From assembly GCF_024611995.1 (NCBI RefSeq), contig NZ_CP102509.1, forward strand, positions 4,774,001-4,838,000: a stretch of DNA of 64,000 bases, written 5' to 3'. The notes under the pieces were generated by a model. The model was not told the origin of the DNA and made no database searches. It saw only the letters and a list, made by a program, of their open reading frames with translations. The position numbers were made by a program, and so were the translations under genes. Every line of letters begins with the position of its first letter. The stretch's first letter is position 1. This document shows positions 16,128 to 25,748 of this stretch, in pieces. This stretch comes from Streptomyces sp. NBC_00162. Lineage in GTDB: Bacteria; Actinomycetota; Actinomycetes; Streptomycetales; Streptomycetaceae.

Positions 16128-18946
16128 ATCTTGAAGAATTCGAGGACGGCCCCAGCGTACTTACTGCCGCCGTCCGTGGCCTTCACCATGGCGTACTCCA
16201 GGTTTTTGCCGTCCAGGGCCCTCGTGAGCTCATCGGCAAGGGCCTGGTTCGTCCATACCTTGCCCGAGGCATCGGTCACCTTCAGATTCGGCCGGAGTTC
16301 CATCTCGGCGATGATGGTCCGCAGGTACGGCTCGGTGCCCTGCTTCACCATGAAGCCTTCGGCCGGACCGACGCCCTTGCGCCAGAGGAGGCCGGAAGAG
16401 GGCGCCTTCGCCTCGATGATCATCAGCTTGCCATCCGGACGACGGTACAGCTGGTCGAACATGTTGGCGCCGTTGGGCGTCTTCGGCAGCGGCTGCTCCA
16501 CCGAACCGGGGAACTTCTCCGGGACCACGTGCAGCCGCGCCGCGTCCTCGCCCAGGCGCTCCGAGAACGAGGTGTTGTTGGAGGTGTTCTCGCCCCACCG
16601 CGGGGTCATGCGCGTGTCGAAACGCTCCTGCGCTTTCGCCAGATCGTCCAGCGTATCGGCGGTGGGCGAGGCCTTGTGCGCGCGCTCGGCGTTGGCGAGT
16701 TCCACCGAGGCCTTGCGGTCCTTGGCGACGTCGTCGAGGTGGTCGATCGCGGGATGGGCCTCGTCGCGGACGAATGGATCACGGCCGAACTTGGTCTCGG
16801 AGCCGAGGGACGGAAGGCTGTTCTTGGAGATCCAGGCCCCGTCGCTGTCCTTGGCCAGGATCGGCAGCTCGACGCCGTCGATCTTGGTGTGGATGCTGTG
16901 ACGGTGCCCGTCCGACCGGTAGTACTGGTCGAACCAGCTCTTGTCGGGGTCGTTCGCCCTCTGTATGAACTCGTCCTGCTTGGCCTTGACCTGCTCGGGC
17001 GTCATCTGCTGCCCGGAACCGGGGTGCGTCGGCTGGCCGTCGTGACCACCCGCCGGGGTCGTCCCGTCACCCGCCCGGGCCGCGTCGTCACCGAAGCCCG
17101 GGATGTCGTCGAAGCCGCCGGGTCCGTGGCCGCCCAGCGGGCTGTGGGTGCCGCCTCCGCCGGGGCCGTCCGGGTGGGTGGCGCCTGAGCCCGGGCCGTC
17201 CGGGTGGGTGCCGGCTGTGGACGGGGTGTCCGGGTGGGAGCCGCCGGTGGGCTGGTTCAGGTCGTTGCGCGGCATGTTGTCCGGGGCGTGGCCGCCGGGG
17301 GTGTGGTCGCCTGCGCGGCCCGTCGGGGTGTTGTCGAAGCCGCCCGTACCGTGCGCGCCGTTGTCCATCGCGTGGACCGGGTCGGAGATGTTGCTGCCGA
17401 GGTGGATGTCGCCGCCGCCACGGCCGGCGACGCCGACGAGTTCGCGCTCCGGGACCTTGGCCGTGGCCGGGGAGTCCGTCTTCGGGGCGTCGACGCGTGG
17501 GGTGTCCGCGCCTGCGCCCGGGGTCTTCTCGGGCGGGGATTCCTCGCCGCGCTGGAAGAGGCTGCCGTCTTCCTTGTACAGGTTGCCGGCACCGTCGACG
17601 TACTTCGCCGGGGTGTCGTCGAAGGGCAGCTTGACCGTGCCCGGCGGCAGGGTGGCGGTGCCCTCGGGGAGCTTGATGTTGCCGTCCGGGAGCTTGATCG
17701 CGCCGTCCGGGATCGCCGTGCCGTTGGGGAGGTGGATCGCCCCGTCGGGCAGCATCACGGCGCCGTCGGGCAGGGCCACCGCGCCGTCCAGGTTGATGTT
17801 CGGCGCCTCGATCTTGCCCATGCCCTTCAGGCTGGCCATGACATCGCCGATCTTCGAGATGCCCGCGCCGGCGCCCTTGAACATGTACGTCATCGGGTCG
17901 ATCGCCCGGCCGGCCTTGCCCGCGAAGGACAGCGCCTTCGCGACCGCGCCCGCCTTGCCGGCGCCCGAGGCCGCGCCGCCCGCGCCGCCGGTGAAGACCG
18001 TGGTCAGGACGTTGAAGGTGACAGCACCGGCAGCCCGGGACGGGTTGGAACCCCACTGGTCCCAGGCCAGGAGTGCCTTGCCGGTCTCCTTCATCGCGTT
18101 GCGCGACTCGCGCAGATAGGAGGGCAGCTTGTCGTCCGGGATCGCCATGAAGAGCGGGCCCACACCCGGCATCATCGCGATACCCAGACCGGTGCCCAGC
18201 TTGGCCAGACCCGTCCACGACTGCTTGAACGTGTCCCAGCCCTGAAGTCCGACGAGGCCGCCCAATCCCTTGAGGGTGCCCCACACGCCGTCGACGATCA
18301 CGCCCTTGCCGAACTCCCAGGCGTGCTCCCACACCTGCCACGCGGGGATGGACTCCTCCACCGCGTCACCCCAGGGCAGGGACTTGGACTGCTTCAACGC
18401 CTCCGCGTCGTAGCCGTACATGTCCTTGGCGTTGGAGCCGTCGTTCACCTTCAGTGGCGCGCCGCCGACCAGGGCGACGATCTTCGCGTAGGCGGCCCGT
18501 TCCACTTCCTGGAACTGGGTCCACACCTCGGCGATCTCGTTGCGGCGATCGAGGTTCTCGTCGATCAGATCGCCGTCCTCACGCCACTTCTCGTCCTTGT
18601 CCGTCTTCTCGCGGAACGTTTCCGCTTCCCTCTTGAGGTTCTCGAGCTTCTTGATGATGGGTGCGGCATCGCGGGAGTACGTGCCGAGGGCGCCGGCGAT
18701 CGTGCACATGTCGGAGCTGAGCTTCAGCCCGAGGTCGGAGACCGGCTTCGTCGTCGCGAAGAGCTGGTCGGCTTCCGGTGCCTGGTAGAAGGCCTGGATC
18801 CCGCCGAAGCTGGTGTGGACGTCCGACGCCTTCGTCGAGACGGCGGCCCCGCCCGAGGAGATCGCCTTCACCTTCTCGTCGAGGGTCGGCAGATGGCCCG
18901 TGAAGACCGGCACCTCAGCCGGGTCGACCGGCGCGTTCCCGCTCAC
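16124..18946 (-). CDS. Type VII-secreted polymorphic toxin with PD-(D/E)XK-like nuclease C-terminus
   Basis: 940 residues, GTG start overlapping the upstream gene's stop (GTGA). Domains: a helical WXG100/LXG-like N-terminus (1-200), a hydrophobic Gly/Ala region (250-350), a run of LPDGA-type short repeats (about 384-441), a disordered Gly/Pro/His/Asp linker (470-640), then the toxin module. Near residues 830-847, FDQLYRRPDGKLMIIEAKAP gives the D...ExK arrangement of restriction-endonuclease-fold nucleases, followed by the KQGTEPYLRTIIAEM helix. Inference: it is exported by the adjacent ESX machinery and cleaves nucleic acid in target cells. The next gene is a coupled immunity gene. The toxin class is not certain. 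Confidence 0.8.
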   Translation of the reverse strand: MSGNAPVDPAEVPVFTGHLPTLDEKVKAISSGGAAVSTKASDVHTSFGGIQAFYQAPEADQLFATTKPVSDLGLKLSSDMCTIAGALGTYSRDAAPIIKKLENLKREAETFREKTDKDEKWREDGDLIDENLDRRNEIAEVWTQFQEVERAAYAKIVALVGGAPLKVNDGSNAKDMYGYDAEALKQSKSLPWGDAVEESIPAWQVWEHAWEFGKGVIVDGVWGTLKGLGGLVGLQGWDTFKQSWTGLAKLGTGLGIAMMPGVGPLFMAIPDDKLPSYLRESRNAMKETGKALLAWDQWGSNPSRAAGAVTFNVLTTVFTGGAGGAASGAGKAGAVAKALSFAGKAGRAIDPMTYMFKGAGAGISKIGDVMASLKGMGKIEAPNINLDGAVALPDGAVMLPDGAIHLPNGTAIPDGAIKLPDGNIKLPEGTATLPPGTVKLPFDDTPAKYVDGAGNLYKEDGSLFQRGEESPPEKTPGAGADTPRVDAPKTDSPATAKVPERELVGVAGRGGGDIHLGSNISDPVHAMDNGAHGTGGFDNTPTGRAGDHTPGGHAPDNMPRNDLNQPTGGSHPDTPSTAGTHPDGPGSGATHPDGPGGGGTHSPLGGHGPGGFDDIPGFGDDAARAGDGTTPAGGHDGQPTHPGSGQQMTPEQVKAKQDEFIQRANDPDKSWFDQYYRSDGHRHSIHTKIDGVELPILAKDSDGAWISKNSLPSLGSETKFGRDPFVRDEAHPAIDHLDDVAKDRKASVELANAERAHKASPTADTLDDLAKAQERFDTRMTPRWGENTSNNTSFSERLGEDAARLHVVPEKFPGSVEQPLPKTPNGANMFDQLYRRPDGKLMIIEAKAPSSGLLWRKGVGPAEGFMVKQGTEPYLRTIIAEMELRPNLKVTDASGKVWTNQALADELTRALDGKNLEYAMVKATDGGSKYAGAVLEFFKI

Positions 18947-19392
18947 TTCTTGGCCCCCGTCTTCTCACGCAGGAATTCGAGGTTCACGGACTTGGCCGCG
19001 TCCTGCGCTTCCTTGGCCTGGTCGAGATCGCCTTCCAGGTACTCGTTCGTCGCCGTCACCGCGCCGAGGATGCACGCCTCGATCCGCTCGGCCATCGACT
19101 TGAACTCCGGCTTGCGGACCGTCAGGTACTCGCCGAGCGCGGCCGCGACCGGGCCCAGCGCCTTCTGTGGCGCCAGGTAAGCCGAGCCGGGGGCCGGGCC
19201 CGCGCCGGGGGCCAAGGGGCCCTGCGGGCTCATCCCCGACTGCGAGCCGGGTACGGCGGTCCCCGCGGCCTGGGCCGCCTCCGACATGGCGGTGAGCAGG
19301 GCGTTCAGGGCCGTCTCGAGCTCGCCGGCGTTCGTGCCGACGGTCTTCAACTGGCCCTGCACACCCTGCGGCTTAATGTCCCACGACGTCAT
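18943..19392 (-). CDS. DUF6507-like small protein, likely T7SS toxin partner
   Basis: 149-residue protein. I choose ATG 19392 (MTSWDIKPQGVQGQLKTVG) with GGGGGG 6 nt upstream; an in-frame TTG six codons earlier has no ribosome site. Two helical segments (residues about 8-45 and 80-140) flank a Pro/Gly/Ala linker. The WDIxPQGVQ start is typical of DUF6507 proteins beside Streptomyces type VII toxins. It probably pairs with the toxin's helical N-terminus for export, like LXG-partner proteins. Its stop overlaps the toxin start. Confidence 0.7.
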   Translation of the reverse strand: MTSWDIKPQGVQGQLKTVGTNAGELETALNALLTAMSEAAQAAGTAVPGSQSGMSPQGPLAPGAGPAPGSAYLAPQKALGPVAAALGEYLTVRKPEFKSMAERIEACILGAVTATNEYLEGDLDQAKEAQDAAKSVNLEFLREKTGAKK

Positions 19393-19440
19393 CAACGACC
19401 CCCCGTACAACCAACCAACTGTCCTACGTCACCGGCTTGT

Positions 19441-19752
19441 TCAGCCGATCTTGTCGACCGCGGCCCTCGCCCGCTGAAGCGTCTGCTGCGCCGTCACGTC
19501 GTTCTTCTCCAGCGTCGTGTTCAGCAGCTGGATGATGTTCTTGACCTCCTGCGAGGCGTTCTTCCACCGCAGCTCCTTGGCGTGGTAGTCATCCGCCACA
19601 CCATCCGCCGCGAAGTCCGTCATCGCCGCCGCCACCTGCGCCTCACGCGCCGCGATCACCTGCTCCAGCTGACCGATGATCGCCTTGATACCGCCCTGCA
19701 CCTCCGTCGAGGCACCCAGGTCATACGCCCGACGATCCGTCCCACTCGCCAT
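19441..19752 (-). CDS. WXG100/ESAT-6-like secreted protein (EsxB-like)
   Basis: 103-residue helical protein; ATG 19752 with GGGGAG about 10 nt upstream is preferred over the GTG at 19761. It is predicted to be a two-helix hairpin: GIKAIIGQLEQVIAAREAQV, a turn near Asp-Gly, then a second helix with RWKNASQEV in place of the canonical WxG, and a C-terminal helical tail. It probably forms a dimer with the neighbouring 110-residue WXG-like protein and is exported through EccC/EccD. Confidence 0.75.
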   Translation of the reverse strand: MASGTDRRAYDLGASTEVQGGIKAIIGQLEQVIAAREAQVAAAMTDFAADGVADDYHAKELRWKNASQEVKNIIQLLNTTLEKNDVTAQQTLQRARAAVDKIG

Positions 19753-19809
19753 CACAACCACACTCCCCGCGAAGACAACTCAAAAGACCCAGAAGAAGAC
19801 GAGCAGGGC

Positions 19810-20142
19810 TCAGCGGCCACGGAAACGGGCGCCGTCGAAGTTCGCCGCGCCCTGCTGCTGCCGCGCGTTCTCACCCTGCTCCTGGTCACCCGACCCGAAC
19901 GCCTGCTCCATCCCCGACTGACCACCGAGAATCGCCGCCAGCGAAGCGTTCAGCTCCTTCGCGATCCCGTCCGCACGCAGCTTGAACGAGTCGAACGCCA
20001 CCTTGCCCTGCCCCTGGAACTTGCCCTCCAGCGGCTGCGCCGCAGCCACCAGCTGCTTGATCAGCGACCCGAGATCCGTATTCGAATTACGCGACCCGGA
20101 CATCAGGTTCGACAGAACCTGCGCCCCCATGTCGAACTTCAT
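19810..20142 (-). CDS. WXG100/ESAT-6-like secreted protein (EsxA-like)
   Basis: 110-residue protein; ATG 20142 (MKFDMGAQVLSNLM) with GGGGATT upstream. Two helices (about 5-40 and 45-85) surround FQGQGKVAFDSF, the position of the WxG turn, with Phe/Gly instead of Trp/Gly. The tail is Gln/Gly-rich. It is the first of the minus-strand esx genes here and is separated by 118 bp from the gene upstream, so a promoter for the esx-toxin-immunity operon may lie in that gap, although I could not identify clear boxes. Confidence 0.75.
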   Translation of the reverse strand: MKFDMGAQVLSNLMSGSRNSNTDLGSLIKQLVAAAQPLEGKFQGQGKVAFDSFKLRADGIAKELNASLAAILGGQSGMEQAFGSGDQEQGENARQQQGAANFDGARFRGR

Positions 20143-20260
20143 CCCAATCCCCCGCACTCTCGAACGCTCTTACGTTTGCCCAGTTTCCATCAACTCACAT
20201 CGCTGCTGCAACCAGCAACGAGCCACCTGTGACCCACCCATGACAAACCACCAGGGGTCT

Positions 20261-21679
20261 TCACGCGCCCTTCAGATGCCTGACCAGCTGCTCGAAGACG
20301 CTCCAGCCCGACAGGTCCGACGGGTCCCCCGGCAGCGGGTAGTAGTAGGCGGGGCGGGTCTTCGGCCCCAGCCGCACCGGCTGCTGCGCCAGCGGCGTGC
20401 GCCGGGCCCGGTCGTCCGGCATCCCCCGGACCTCCTCCGCACCCAGGACGAAGGCCAGCGGTACGCCCGGCCCCTCGAAGCGCGGCGGCACCAGCAGGTC
20501 GCGGCGTGCTTTGCGGAGCTGTACGAGCATGGACTGGAGGTGGTGGCGCGTAACGAGCGCTTCCGCGGTGCGCTGAAGCGCGTCCAGCGGCAGTTCCTCC
20601 CCGGCGCCGTAGCCGAGCGCCAGCGTCACGTCCTCCTCGACGCCCGCCTTCGTACGGCTGACCCGCACCGTGGCCAGGCCGGGCCGGCCGGGGCTGCCCA
20701 CCACCACGAACCACGTCGGCTCGGGGGCCCGCGAGAACGCCACATCGGTCAGCCGGCCGGGGGACCAGGGCAGGTTGGCCGGTTCGGCCGTCCCCCACCC
20801 CGCCGGGGGCTCGCCGGTCAGCTCGCGCCACACCGTCTCCAGGGCCCCGCCGAGGACCAGCCGGTCGTCCGCGGGGTGGATGGTGCGGAAGGTGACGGCC
20901 AGCTGCCGCTCGGCCGTGTTCACGGCCTCCTTGTAGGTGGCGGCGACCTGGGTCCGCGGGTCGTCCTCGGTGGCGTCCTCGGACACCACGGTGGCGAACA
21001 TGCCCTCCTGCCAGCGCAGCACCGCGCCCGAGAGGCCGTCGTAATAGCCCTCCCGCTCGTCCTGCACGACCCACCGCGACGGCCACTCCGGCATGTTCGC
21101 AAGTACCGCCGGGGACAGCATCGTCCCGGGCGGGGTGACGACCTGCAGGCCCCGCTCGGCGGCCGCGGCGGCCCGGAAGGCGTCGGAGAGCCATGCCGTC
21201 ATGGCGACGACCGGGCGGTCCATGATGACCACGGCGACGCTGTGGGTCAGCACGTCGACGGCGGGCTGCGCGGCGGCCGGCGTCGGCGCGACGCTGACCC
21301 CGTCCGTCTGCACCACGCCCAGGTTGTGCGCCGCCTCCGGCGGCCAGGCGGTCCCGCCTGCCAGGGTGGTGAGGCGGGCCGCGAAAGTCCCCGCGAGGCG
21401 CTCGGCGTCCGGGACGCCGGTGGTGGCGCGGGCCTCCGTCCACCAGTACGGAACCCGGGGCGGGGTGGCGCCGAGCAGCCGCTCGGCTTCCCCCTCGACC
21501 TGCACCAGCAGCGGCGCCTCGACCGAGACCAGCGGCCGCCCCTGCTCGTCGCAGAGCTGTACGACCGCCCCCTCGCCCGTCGTGTTCACCAGCTTGTCCG
21601 GGCCCCCGGAGAGGAGGCCAGTGAGCACCGCCCACGGGTCGGGCATCTTCGGGGTGAGGGCTATGACGTCCTTGGTCAT
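20261..21679 (-). CDS. DUF6177-like T7SS-associated protein
   Basis: 472-residue cytoplasmic-looking protein with no signal peptide or membrane span, starting at ATG 21677-21679 (MTKDVIALTPKMPDPWAVL). Conserved-looking features are acidic, Trp-containing blocks such as RVPYWWTEARATT, VVIMDRPVVAMTAWLSDAF and a C-terminal PAYYYPLPGD stretch. I recognise the start and position as the DUF6177 family, found beside EccC in Streptomyces ESX loci. The function is unknown. It could be an accessory or chaperone for export. Confidence 0.65.
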   Translation of the reverse strand: MTKDVIALTPKMPDPWAVLTGLLSGGPDKLVNTTGEGAVVQLCDEQGRPLVSVEAPLLVQVEGEAERLLGATPPRVPYWWTEARATTGVPDAERLAGTFAARLTTLAGGTAWPPEAAHNLGVVQTDGVSVAPTPAAAQPAVDVLTHSVAVVIMDRPVVAMTAWLSDAFRAAAAAERGLQVVTPPGTMLSPAVLANMPEWPSRWVVQDEREGYYDGLSGAVLRWQEGMFATVVSEDATEDDPRTQVAATYKEAVNTAERQLAVTFRTIHPADDRLVLGGALETVWRELTGEPPAGWGTAEPANLPWSPGRLTDVAFSRAPEPTWFVVVGSPGRPGLATVRVSRTKAGVEEDVTLALGYGAGEELPLDALQRTAEALVTRHHLQSMLVQLRKARRDLLVPPRFEGPGVPLAFVLGAEEVRGMPDDRARRTPLAQQPVRLGPKTRPAYYYPLPGDPSDLSGWSVFEQLVRHLKGA

Positions 21680-21722
21680 GAGGTCGTACGGTCCTTCGCA
21701 GTCCGATATACGGGGGACGGGG

Positions 21723-21770
21723 CGGGGGCAGGGGTGGTCGCGGGAGCGGGGGCAGGAGCGGTCGCGGGGC
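21723..21770 (-). repeat. Two 24-bp G-rich direct repeats
   Basis: 21723-21746 and 21747-21770 are tandem copies with a few mismatches, in the gap between eccC (upstream) and the DUF6177-like gene. Their G-rich strand is the plus strand. Confidence 0.7.
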
Positions 21771-21771
21771 G

Positions 21772-24700
21772 CTATTCGGGCGTGTACACGGTCTGGATCA
21801 GGCGGTTGGACTGACCCCGGCGGATGAGCACACCGCGGCCGGCGGGCTGCTGGGAGGCGTACACCCCCGGGAACAGCTGGCCCTCGCCCCGGTCGCCCGC
21901 CATGACGACCGCCGAGGCCCCCGATTCGCGCAGGCCCTGCACCAGCGGCTCGTACATCCCGCGCGAGGCGCCCGCGACGCGGCGCGTCAGGACGAAGTGC
22001 AGCCCGATGTCCGCCGCCGACGGGATGTACGGGACGAACGGGGCGAGCGGCGTCTGCCCCGCGGTGGTGAGCACGTCGTAGTCGTCGACGAGGACCACGA
22101 TCCGCGGTCCGCCGCCCCAGCTGCCCGGCTCCAGGTCCTCCAGGGGGGCGCTGTCGTCGGGCATGCGCCGTTCCAGCTCGGTGGCGATGCCCGCGGCCAG
22201 CCCGGCGCACATCTTGGCGTTGTAGGCGTAGCCGCCGTTGAACTCCTCCGGGACCACACCGCGCAGGCTGCGCCGCGGGTCCATGATGGCGAAGACCAGC
22301 TCGTCCTCGCCGTAGCGGTCGATGAGACCGCCGGCGATCGTCTTCAGCAGGTTCGTCTTGCCGCACTCGCTGTCGCCCATGACCAGCAGGTGCTGGTCGT
22401 GCTGGAACAGGTCGAGGAGTACGGGCGCCAGCGCGGTCTGGTCCAGGCCGATCGGCACCCGCTTGGGCTCGGAGACCGGGCCCGGCAGCAGGTGCGGCTC
22501 CAGCAGGTGCGGCAGCACCCGTACCGGCTGGGCGGCGTCGCCGCTCCAGGTGGCGCGGATCGTACGGGCCGTGCGCTCCAGCACCGCGCCGAGCTCGGAG
22601 GTCTCGCGGAGGCCGTCCGTACGGGGCAGCGCCACCTGCGCGAAGAGCTTGCCGTCGGTGAGGACGCGGCCGGGCTCGTCGGGCGACAGGGTCTCGGCGA
22701 GCTTGCGCTCGATGCTGGACTCGCCGGGGTCGTTGAGGCGCAGCTCGACGCGGGTGCCGAAGTTCGACTGGGTGGCGATGCGCACGTCGTTCCAGCGGAG
22801 CATGCCCGCGACGATGTGGATGCCGTAGCCGCCGCCGCGCTTGAGGATGTCGACGACGGCGTCGTCGAGCTCCTCGAAGTCGTCGCGCAGCGCGCCGAAG
22901 CCGTCGATGACGAGGACGATCTCGGCGGAGGCCAGCTGGGGCAGCCGGCCGCTCGCGTGCAGGGTGCGCAGCTGCTCGACGGAGTCGATGCCGTGCTCGC
23001 GGAAGAGGTCCTCGCGCAGGGCGAGCATGGTGCGTATCTCTTCGACGGTTCGGGCGGCGCGCTCGCGGTCGGCGCGCCCCGCGATCCCGCCGACGTGCGG
23101 CAGGCCGGACAGGGCCTGGAGGCCGCCGCCGACCAGGTCGAGGCCGTAGACGCCGACCTCTTGCGGGGTGTGGGTCAGCGCGAGCGAGAGGACCAGGGTG
23201 CGCAGCAGGGTGGTCTTGCCGGACTGCGGGCCGCCGATGACGGCGGCGTGCCCGCCCGCGACGGTGAGGTCGAGGTACCACTCGCCCTGCCACTGCTTCG
23301 TCGGGTCGTCGAGCAGGCCGAGCGGCACGGTGAGCCGTCCGCGCCGCTTGGAGAGCTGCATTCCGCGCGCGCCCACGTCGAGGGGGCCGGCGACCGTGTC
23401 CAGGGAGATCGCGTCCGGCAGCGGGGGCAGCCAGATGCGGCGCACCGGAGCGGCGGCGTTCTCCAGCTGTTCGACGATGACGCCCATCTCGGTCGGCCCG
23501 GTCTCGCGGCGCCGTGCGGAGGGCTCCTGACCGCCCGTGCTCTCCGGCTTGGACAGGGTGTTGAAGGCCTCGTACTCCAGGGCGAGGGGGCCGGTGTCCT
23601 CGTCCTCGGCCCGCTGTACGGGGCCGCGGTAGGCGCCGGAGACGTAGCTGGCCTTGAACCGCTCGTAGTGGCTGGTGTCGACCTTGAGATAGCCGAAGCC
23701 GGGCAGCGGCGGGAGGTGGAAGGCGTCCGTGGTGTCCAGGACCGTACGGGACTCGTCGGCGGAGAAGGTGCGCAGGCCCAGCCGGTAGGAGAGGTACGTG
23801 TCCAGGCCCTTGAGCTTGCCGCCCTCGATGCGCTGGCTGGACAGCAGCAGGTGCACGCCGATGGAGCGGCCGATGCGGCCGATGGACAGGAACAGGTCGA
23901 TGAAGTCGGGCTTGGCGGTGAGGAGTTCACCGAACTCGTCGATGACGACGAACAGGTGCGGGAGCGGGTCCAGGTCGGGCCGGCGTTCGGCGCGCAGCGC
24001 GGCGTAGTCACCGATGTCGGCGATGTTGCCCGCGTCCTTGAGGACCTGCTGGCGGCGCTTGACCTCGCCGGCGAGCGAGGCGTGGACGCGCTCGACGAGA
24101 CCGGCCTGGTTCTCCAGGTTGGTGATGACTCCGGCGACGTGCGGCAGGTCCGCGAACGGCGCGAAGGTGGCGCCGCCCTTGTAGTCGACGAGGACCAGGG
24201 CGAGGTCCTCCGGCGGGTGCGTGGCCACCAGGGCGAGGACGAGGGTGCGCAGCAGCTCGGACTTTCCGGAACCGGTGGCGCCGACGCACAGGCCGTGCGG
24301 GCCCATGCCCAGCTCGGAGGATTCCTTCAGGTCCAGCAGCACGGGCTCGCGGGAGTCGCTGATGCCGATGGGCACGCGCAGGAAGGCGCGTTCGCCGCGC
24401 GGGGCCCACATGCTCGGCAGGTCGAGGCGGGCCACGTCGTCGATGCCGAGCAGGTCGGCGAAGTCGACGGGCCCGGACAGCGGGGCGTCGATGAGGGACT
24501 CGGCGGACAGGCGCAGCGGGGCGAGCATCCGGGCCAGGCCCTCGGCGAAGGGGATGCCGACCTCGTCCACGGTGCCGTGGGCGCTGATGGGCTCGTCCTG
24601 GCGCAGGTCCTCGATGAGCACCTGGTCGCCGTCGACGGTGATCCGTACGCCGACGTGTCCCGGCTCCTGGACCCGCTGTTCGAGCAGGTGGAGGACGGTG

Positions 24701-25746
24701 ACGCCCATCTCGCGCAGGCCGACCGCGTCGTCGGGGCGCGGCAGTTCGACGGCGTCCTCACCGTGTCCGTCGGTCACGACGAGCAGCCGGGACGACATGG
24801 CCAGGGCGTCCTTGCCGGACAGTCCGCGGCGCACTTCGGCGGCGTAGGAGGCGCGGCGGCGCAGTTCCGGGCCGACCTGGCGGGCGAGCTGGGCCGCGGA
24901 GGGGGCGATGCGGCGGGCGGCGACGGGGCCGTCGAGCTGCTCGGTGTCGAGCAGGTGCGGCATCCACTTGGCCCACTCCCAGTCCGGGAGCCGGTCGCCG
25001 GGCACGGCCAGCGCGATCGCCACGTCGTCGGGGGCGTGCAGGGCGGCGGCCTGGACCAGCAGGGCGCGTGCGACGCGCAGGCAGTCCTCGCGGGGGCCGA
25101 TGACGCTGATGTTGCCGACGCGGTCGAGCGGGACGGTGAGCGGGAGTTCGGTGCCGTTGCGGAAGCGGGCCGTCAGCGCCGACGCCTCGTTGAGCATGAA
25201 CTGGTCGGGCGGGGTGAGGACGGAGGATCCCTGCTGGCCGATCTGCAGATCCCGTACGGGCATCTCCCCGGTGCCGACGCGCACGCGCAGGAAGTCGCCG
25301 TCGATGCGGCGGCGCTCCCACAGCCGGGCCGGGTCGCGGACGATGTCGTACAGGGCGTGCGGCGACGGGTTGAGCACGTCCGCGTGCTCGCCGCGTTCGC
25401 GCTCCTCGCCCGCGAGTTCCTCGCGCAGGTCCTCCAGGTAGGCGAGGTAGGCCTCGCGCTGGGTGCGGCGGGTGCGCTGGGCCTTGCCGCGCTGCGAGAA
25501 GACGAGCGCGAGGGAGCCGATGATGGTGACGACGAGGATCAGCGCGCCGAGCCCGGCGAACTGGCTGTTGCGGACGACCGTCATCATCACGACGGACGAC
25601 ATGACCCCGGCCACGGGCAGCAGCGACATCGCGATGTTGCCCGCCTTGCCCTCGGGGAGGTTGGGCGGGGCCTCGATGGTGCGTGCGGCGGGGGTCGCCG
25701 GGGGCCTGATGGTCCGCGCCGGGCGGTGGATCAGTCGGGTACTCAT
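21772..25746 (-). CDS. eccC: EccC/EssC-type FtsK-SpoIIIE ATPase of type VII secretion
   Basis: 1324-residue motor of the ESX system. Two adjacent transmembrane helices (about residues 35-80) are followed by three FtsK-like ATPase domains with P-loops GATGSGKSE (about 493), GGPQSGKTT (about 842) and GDSECGKTN (about 1127). Domain 1 has the DEFGELL Walker B; domain 3 has VVLVDDYD. No N-terminal FHA domains are present, so it is EccC-like rather than the Firmicutes EssC layout. It is expected to recognise C-terminal signals of WXG100 substrates. Its start is 2 nt from the stop of the MinD-like gene. Confidence 0.92.
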   Translation of the reverse strand: MSTRLIHRPARTIRPPATPAARTIEAPPNLPEGKAGNIAMSLLPVAGVMSSVVMMTVVRNSQFAGLGALILVVTIIGSLALVFSQRGKAQRTRRTQREAYLAYLEDLREELAGEERERGEHADVLNPSPHALYDIVRDPARLWERRRIDGDFLRVRVGTGEMPVRDLQIGQQGSSVLTPPDQFMLNEASALTARFRNGTELPLTVPLDRVGNISVIGPREDCLRVARALLVQAAALHAPDDVAIALAVPGDRLPDWEWAKWMPHLLDTEQLDGPVAARRIAPSAAQLARQVGPELRRRASYAAEVRRGLSGKDALAMSSRLLVVTDGHGEDAVELPRPDDAVGLREMGVTVLHLLEQRVQEPGHVGVRITVDGDQVLIEDLRQDEPISAHGTVDEVGIPFAEGLARMLAPLRLSAESLIDAPLSGPVDFADLLGIDDVARLDLPSMWAPRGERAFLRVPIGISDSREPVLLDLKESSELGMGPHGLCVGATGSGKSELLRTLVLALVATHPPEDLALVLVDYKGGATFAPFADLPHVAGVITNLENQAGLVERVHASLAGEVKRRQQVLKDAGNIADIGDYAALRAERRPDLDPLPHLFVVIDEFGELLTAKPDFIDLFLSIGRIGRSIGVHLLLSSQRIEGGKLKGLDTYLSYRLGLRTFSADESRTVLDTTDAFHLPPLPGFGYLKVDTSHYERFKASYVSGAYRGPVQRAEDEDTGPLALEYEAFNTLSKPESTGGQEPSARRRETGPTEMGVIVEQLENAAAPVRRIWLPPLPDAISLDTVAGPLDVGARGMQLSKRRGRLTVPLGLLDDPTKQWQGEWYLDLTVAGGHAAVIGGPQSGKTTLLRTLVLSLALTHTPQEVGVYGLDLVGGGLQALSGLPHVGGIAGRADRERAARTVEEIRTMLALREDLFREHGIDSVEQLRTLHASGRLPQLASAEIVLVIDGFGALRDDFEELDDAVVDILKRGGGYGIHIVAGMLRWNDVRIATQSNFGTRVELRLNDPGESSIERKLAETLSPDEPGRVLTDGKLFAQVALPRTDGLRETSELGAVLERTARTIRATWSGDAAQPVRVLPHLLEPHLLPGPVSEPKRVPIGLDQTALAPVLLDLFQHDQHLLVMGDSECGKTNLLKTIAGGLIDRYGEDELVFAIMDPRRSLRGVVPEEFNGGYAYNAKMCAGLAAGIATELERRMPDDSAPLEDLEPGSWGGGPRIVVLVDDYDVLTTAGQTPLAPFVPYIPSAADIGLHFVLTRRVAGASRGMYEPLVQGLRESGASAVVMAGDRGEGQLFPGVYASQQPAGRGVLIRRGQSNRLIQTVYTPE

Positions 25747-25748
25747 CG

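Noticed and set aside
17620..17795. LPDGA coding repeats as a DNA tandem repeat or CRISPR-like array
   Set aside because: The period is short and irregular at the DNA level and clearly in-frame within the toxin; there are no conserved direct repeats with unique spacers. No CRISPR array was seen anywhere in the window.
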